A DNA stretch of 10,954 nt, taken from positions 1-10,954 of the forward strand of contig JAJIRX010000564.1 in the NCBI GenBank assembly GCA_023853785.1. The letters run 5' to 3'. Of the stretch, positions 9,175 through 10,954 are shown piece after piece (position 1 is the first letter of the stretch; each line of letters begins with the position of its first letter). The notes below the pieces were generated by a model that saw nothing but the letters and a program-made list of their open reading frames with translations, did no database searches and had not been told where the DNA came from. Source of the DNA: Psilocybe azurescens. Its lineage: Eukaryota; Basidiomycota; Agaricomycetes; Agaricales; Agrocybaceae. The translations under genes were made by a program, and so were the position numbers.

Positions 9175-10414
9175 ATGGAAGCTAACGCCAACGGGAACAA
9201 AGGCCAGGAACATTCTCTGACAATTTTGCTCAGCTCTTTCCTACCCAAACCATGATATCGATACGAAATGTATTTATAACAAGGAACATTCAAGCGTTGA
9301 AGGGCACCCTGCACTGTGCCTACATATTCTTCAGGCTTCTAACCTCGATGACGGAGGCAACTCGCTTAATTCTTGTCCGATCAATTATCAGGAAAAAGGG
9401 ACGTGACTTCTACGGAGATTTCAGACAGTGGACATTGAAGCTGAAGCCAACGACTGCCAGGCGGTGCTTGCGCACGCCAAAGCAGTGCAATTGTCGATTA
9501 AAGGTATGCTGAAGAGCGCATTAACATTCAACCCATTTTGCAAAGCCTGAAGCCTTCAAACCCACTCATCACAAACGCAGCACCCTCCGCGTCCGCGTCC
9601 CCGTCTCTAAAGATATTCATTTCTGCGTTGTATGTAATATCCCCAAATTGGCTAATTGCCCCAGATAAAGCTTGCTGATTATGATTATAATCTCCACCGT
9701 GGTTGTGTTCCATACTTTATATATATGCATCATTTATATCAAATTCCCCAGAGTCAGCTGGTCGCTATGTACTGGGAGCGCGATCTTGGCTTTCATCAAC
9801 ACCATTGCGGACGAGGTGGATCCTCTGATCACTTCGCTCAACTTCAACTTGACCTCCGGTGCCCCGCCGCAGCCAGCAAGGGCAAGGGCACTGGCACTTG
9901 CATCACCTGTAACTGATATCGGTGCCGTTTCTGAACTGTCCAAGGTCAACGACGATCTGTGATCTACCTATTTATTTATTTTTACCTCGCGAAGAGTGCT
10001 GATGGGTTCCTTTATCTTTCCTTTCCCATTCATGTTCCCTTCTTTTATCTTTTGGACATAGCAGAAGATGGCAGCTGATACAGGGCTTAGCAGATGCTGC
10101 TCTTAAAGTAGCAAGCAATCGAGGGCCTGAATAACAGCACGGTACGCCCTTCCTTGCACGGTCCCGACTCCTTTCTGTATTTGGTGCAAGGTAAATGATA
10201 GTCTGATGTCCTTTTCCTTAATATTTCGGAATAAGCAGATGACGGATACGTTCCTTCAGTCTCGGATCCGAAAGTAGAAGCAATAAAGATGATGGCTTCG
10301 ATAAACTCCTCGATGGTAAAAGGAGGATCCAAGGGTGTGCTGGGAGAATACCTCCCCAGTTTCGACCGGATAGTTCTTCAAGTTGAAAAGCTTGCGACTG
10401 AAGCGGACGCATAA
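9175..10414 (+). CDS. Unrecognised multi-exon gene, 3' half best supported
   Basis: I do not recognise the protein. Likely coding pieces on the plus strand are as follows. 9175-9249 is a possible ATG exon, MEANANGNKGQEHSL. 9425-9503 reads VDIEAEANDCQAVLAHAKAV before a GTATGC donor. About 9546-9629 reads LKPSNPLITNAAPSASASPS before GTATGT at 9630. 9752-9958 reads ILAFINTIADEVDPLITSLN through SELSKVNDDL. 10084-10190 reads LADAALKVAS then IEGLNNSTVRPSLHGPD. 10239-10414 reads DDGYVPSVSDPKVEAIKMMA to LATEADA and TAA. The last two exons flank a clean 48-nt intron (10191-10238, GTAAAT...AGCAG). Codons in 9780-9860 favour C at the third position. The 9504-9545 junction, 10083-10085 and 10117-10118 each need a one-base change, or a different splice choice (for example 9944-10111). 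No signal peptide or membrane span is seen; the product looks helical, rich in Ala, Ser and Leu. Confidence 0.45.
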
Positions 10415-10744
10415 CTATATGATATTATGCACATAAGCTCTAGAAGAAAGGGTTTTCGGTTTTTAAAAGTTCTAAAGGTCAACAACGGCGAAAAACTGGA
10501 ACAATTACAGAGGAAAGATAGTGTGTACGATAGCGATTACAAAACAAAACATGATAGATAAACGATAAATAGTCAGCGAATTCGAAAGAGATTTGTCTGA
10601 AAGCTCATCTATGAGAGGGAGACTCGAACTGAATTCGAGTGGAGAGGGTATCTAGCCTGACGCGAGATTCCTTTGGTTTTAAGTATGGTTTCCAATTGGG
10701 TATCCAATGGGAACTTCGAGTGCGACTTCGAAGTGAGGAACGCT
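10415..10744. other. Intergenic stretch between convergent gene ends
   Basis: This holds the 3' sides of the plus-strand gene ending at 10414 and the minus-strand gene ending at 10745. It is AT-rich with a small inverted repeat, CTCGAA/TTCGAG near 10623-10639, and short direct repeats (ACTTCGA) near 10713-10731. No coding signal is apparent. Confidence 0.5.
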
Positions 10745-10954
10745 TTAAAGCTCGTTCCATTTTCCGAGCAGGTCGCTCAGAATGCGGGTGACGACACCCG
10801 CGCCTTCCCTGACCATGTCTCGGTCGTTCAAGTCGACGATGAGGGCCAGGTATTTGGTGTCGAAGCGGTCAGGATGCCACCGGCGTAGCAGCTCCTTGAG
10901 CCTGTCTTTTACGACAGGCCGATCGCGCACGTTGAGCGGAGCGAATACGTACTC
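10745..10954 (-). CDS. C-terminal part of a basidiomycete WHPDRF-motif protein (partial)
   Basis: The minus strand is open from the window edge for 70 codons to TAA at 10745-10747; the 5' part lies outside. The visible part starts EYVFAPLNVRDRPVVKDRLK, continues ELLRRWHPDRFDTKYLALIV and ends with EGAGVVTRILSDLLGKWNEL. Similar tails with a (R/L)xWHPD(R/K)F block followed by a helix are, from general knowledge, found in large uncharacterised families of Agaricomycetes. The HPD triplet after a basic helix also resembles the J-domain core, but the surrounding helices are not seen, so DnaJ function is not claimed. Codons are strongly GC-ending and the frame is intact, unlike the neighbouring genes. 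Confidence 0.75.
   Translation of the reverse strand, partial: EYVFAPLNVRDRPVVKDRLKELLRRWHPDRFDTKYLALIVDLNDRDMVREGAGVVTRILSDLLGKWNEL

Noticed and set aside
9528..9949. Minus-strand open frames of 61 and 71 codons
   Set aside because: They lie opposite plus-strand exon-like blocks that have splice donors and C-biased codons; no minus-strand splice logic joins them.
10600..10660. Antisense tRNA-like GGGAGACTCGAAC stretch
   Set aside because: Only half of a T arm is present; no acceptor or D arm is found at the right distance.

Overview
The window looks like nuclear DNA of an agaricomycete (mushroom-forming basidiomycete). The protein-coding signal is cut into many short exons by GT-AG introns of about 46-125 nt. 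The recognisable families (M36 fungalysin, HSL-type alpha/beta hydrolase, a C-terminal WHPDRF fragment) are common in these fungi. There are no operons, ribosome binding sites, CRISPR arrays or rRNA. Simple ORFs are a poor guide here, so the calls below come from splicing exons by eye and checking that phases agree.

Layout. Positions 1-1580 are mostly non-coding, with a weak hint of a spliced 3' gene end on the minus strand near 89-260. Positions 1605-2438 (+) hold a six-exon gene for a roughly 176-residue coiled-coil, proline-rich protein of unknown function. Positions 2439-4032 hold no gene I can support. Positions 4033-6498 (-) hold a twelve-exon secreted M36 fungalysin metallopeptidase of about 587 residues, with propeptide, HEATH zinc site and complete C-terminus. 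Positions 6962-7172 (-) hold a short unrecognised coding segment of about 69 residues. Positions 7759-8998 (+) hold a five-exon HSL-family alpha/beta hydrolase of 327 residues with oxyanion motif and catalytic triad. Positions 9175-10414 (+) hold a probable unrecognised multi-exon gene, well supported only in its 3' half. Positions 10745-10954 (-) hold the C-terminal end of a basidiomycete protein with a WHPDRF motif that runs off the window.

The main observation is that five of the six gene candidates show one-base frame breaks inside otherwise well-conserved coding sequence with intact splice sites. Most lie in or beside homopolymer runs. The hydrolase needs three single-base gains and then closes exactly as 328 codons. 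The fungalysin needs single-base changes in exons 1, 2 (two) and 8. The coiled-coil gene needs two. Such a pattern across unrelated neighbours fits uncorrected indel errors in the assembly better than parallel pseudogene formation, although the sequence alone cannot settle this.

I see no pathway linking the genes. A secreted protease and an intracellular esterase sit near each other, but no biosynthetic or defence cluster can be shown.
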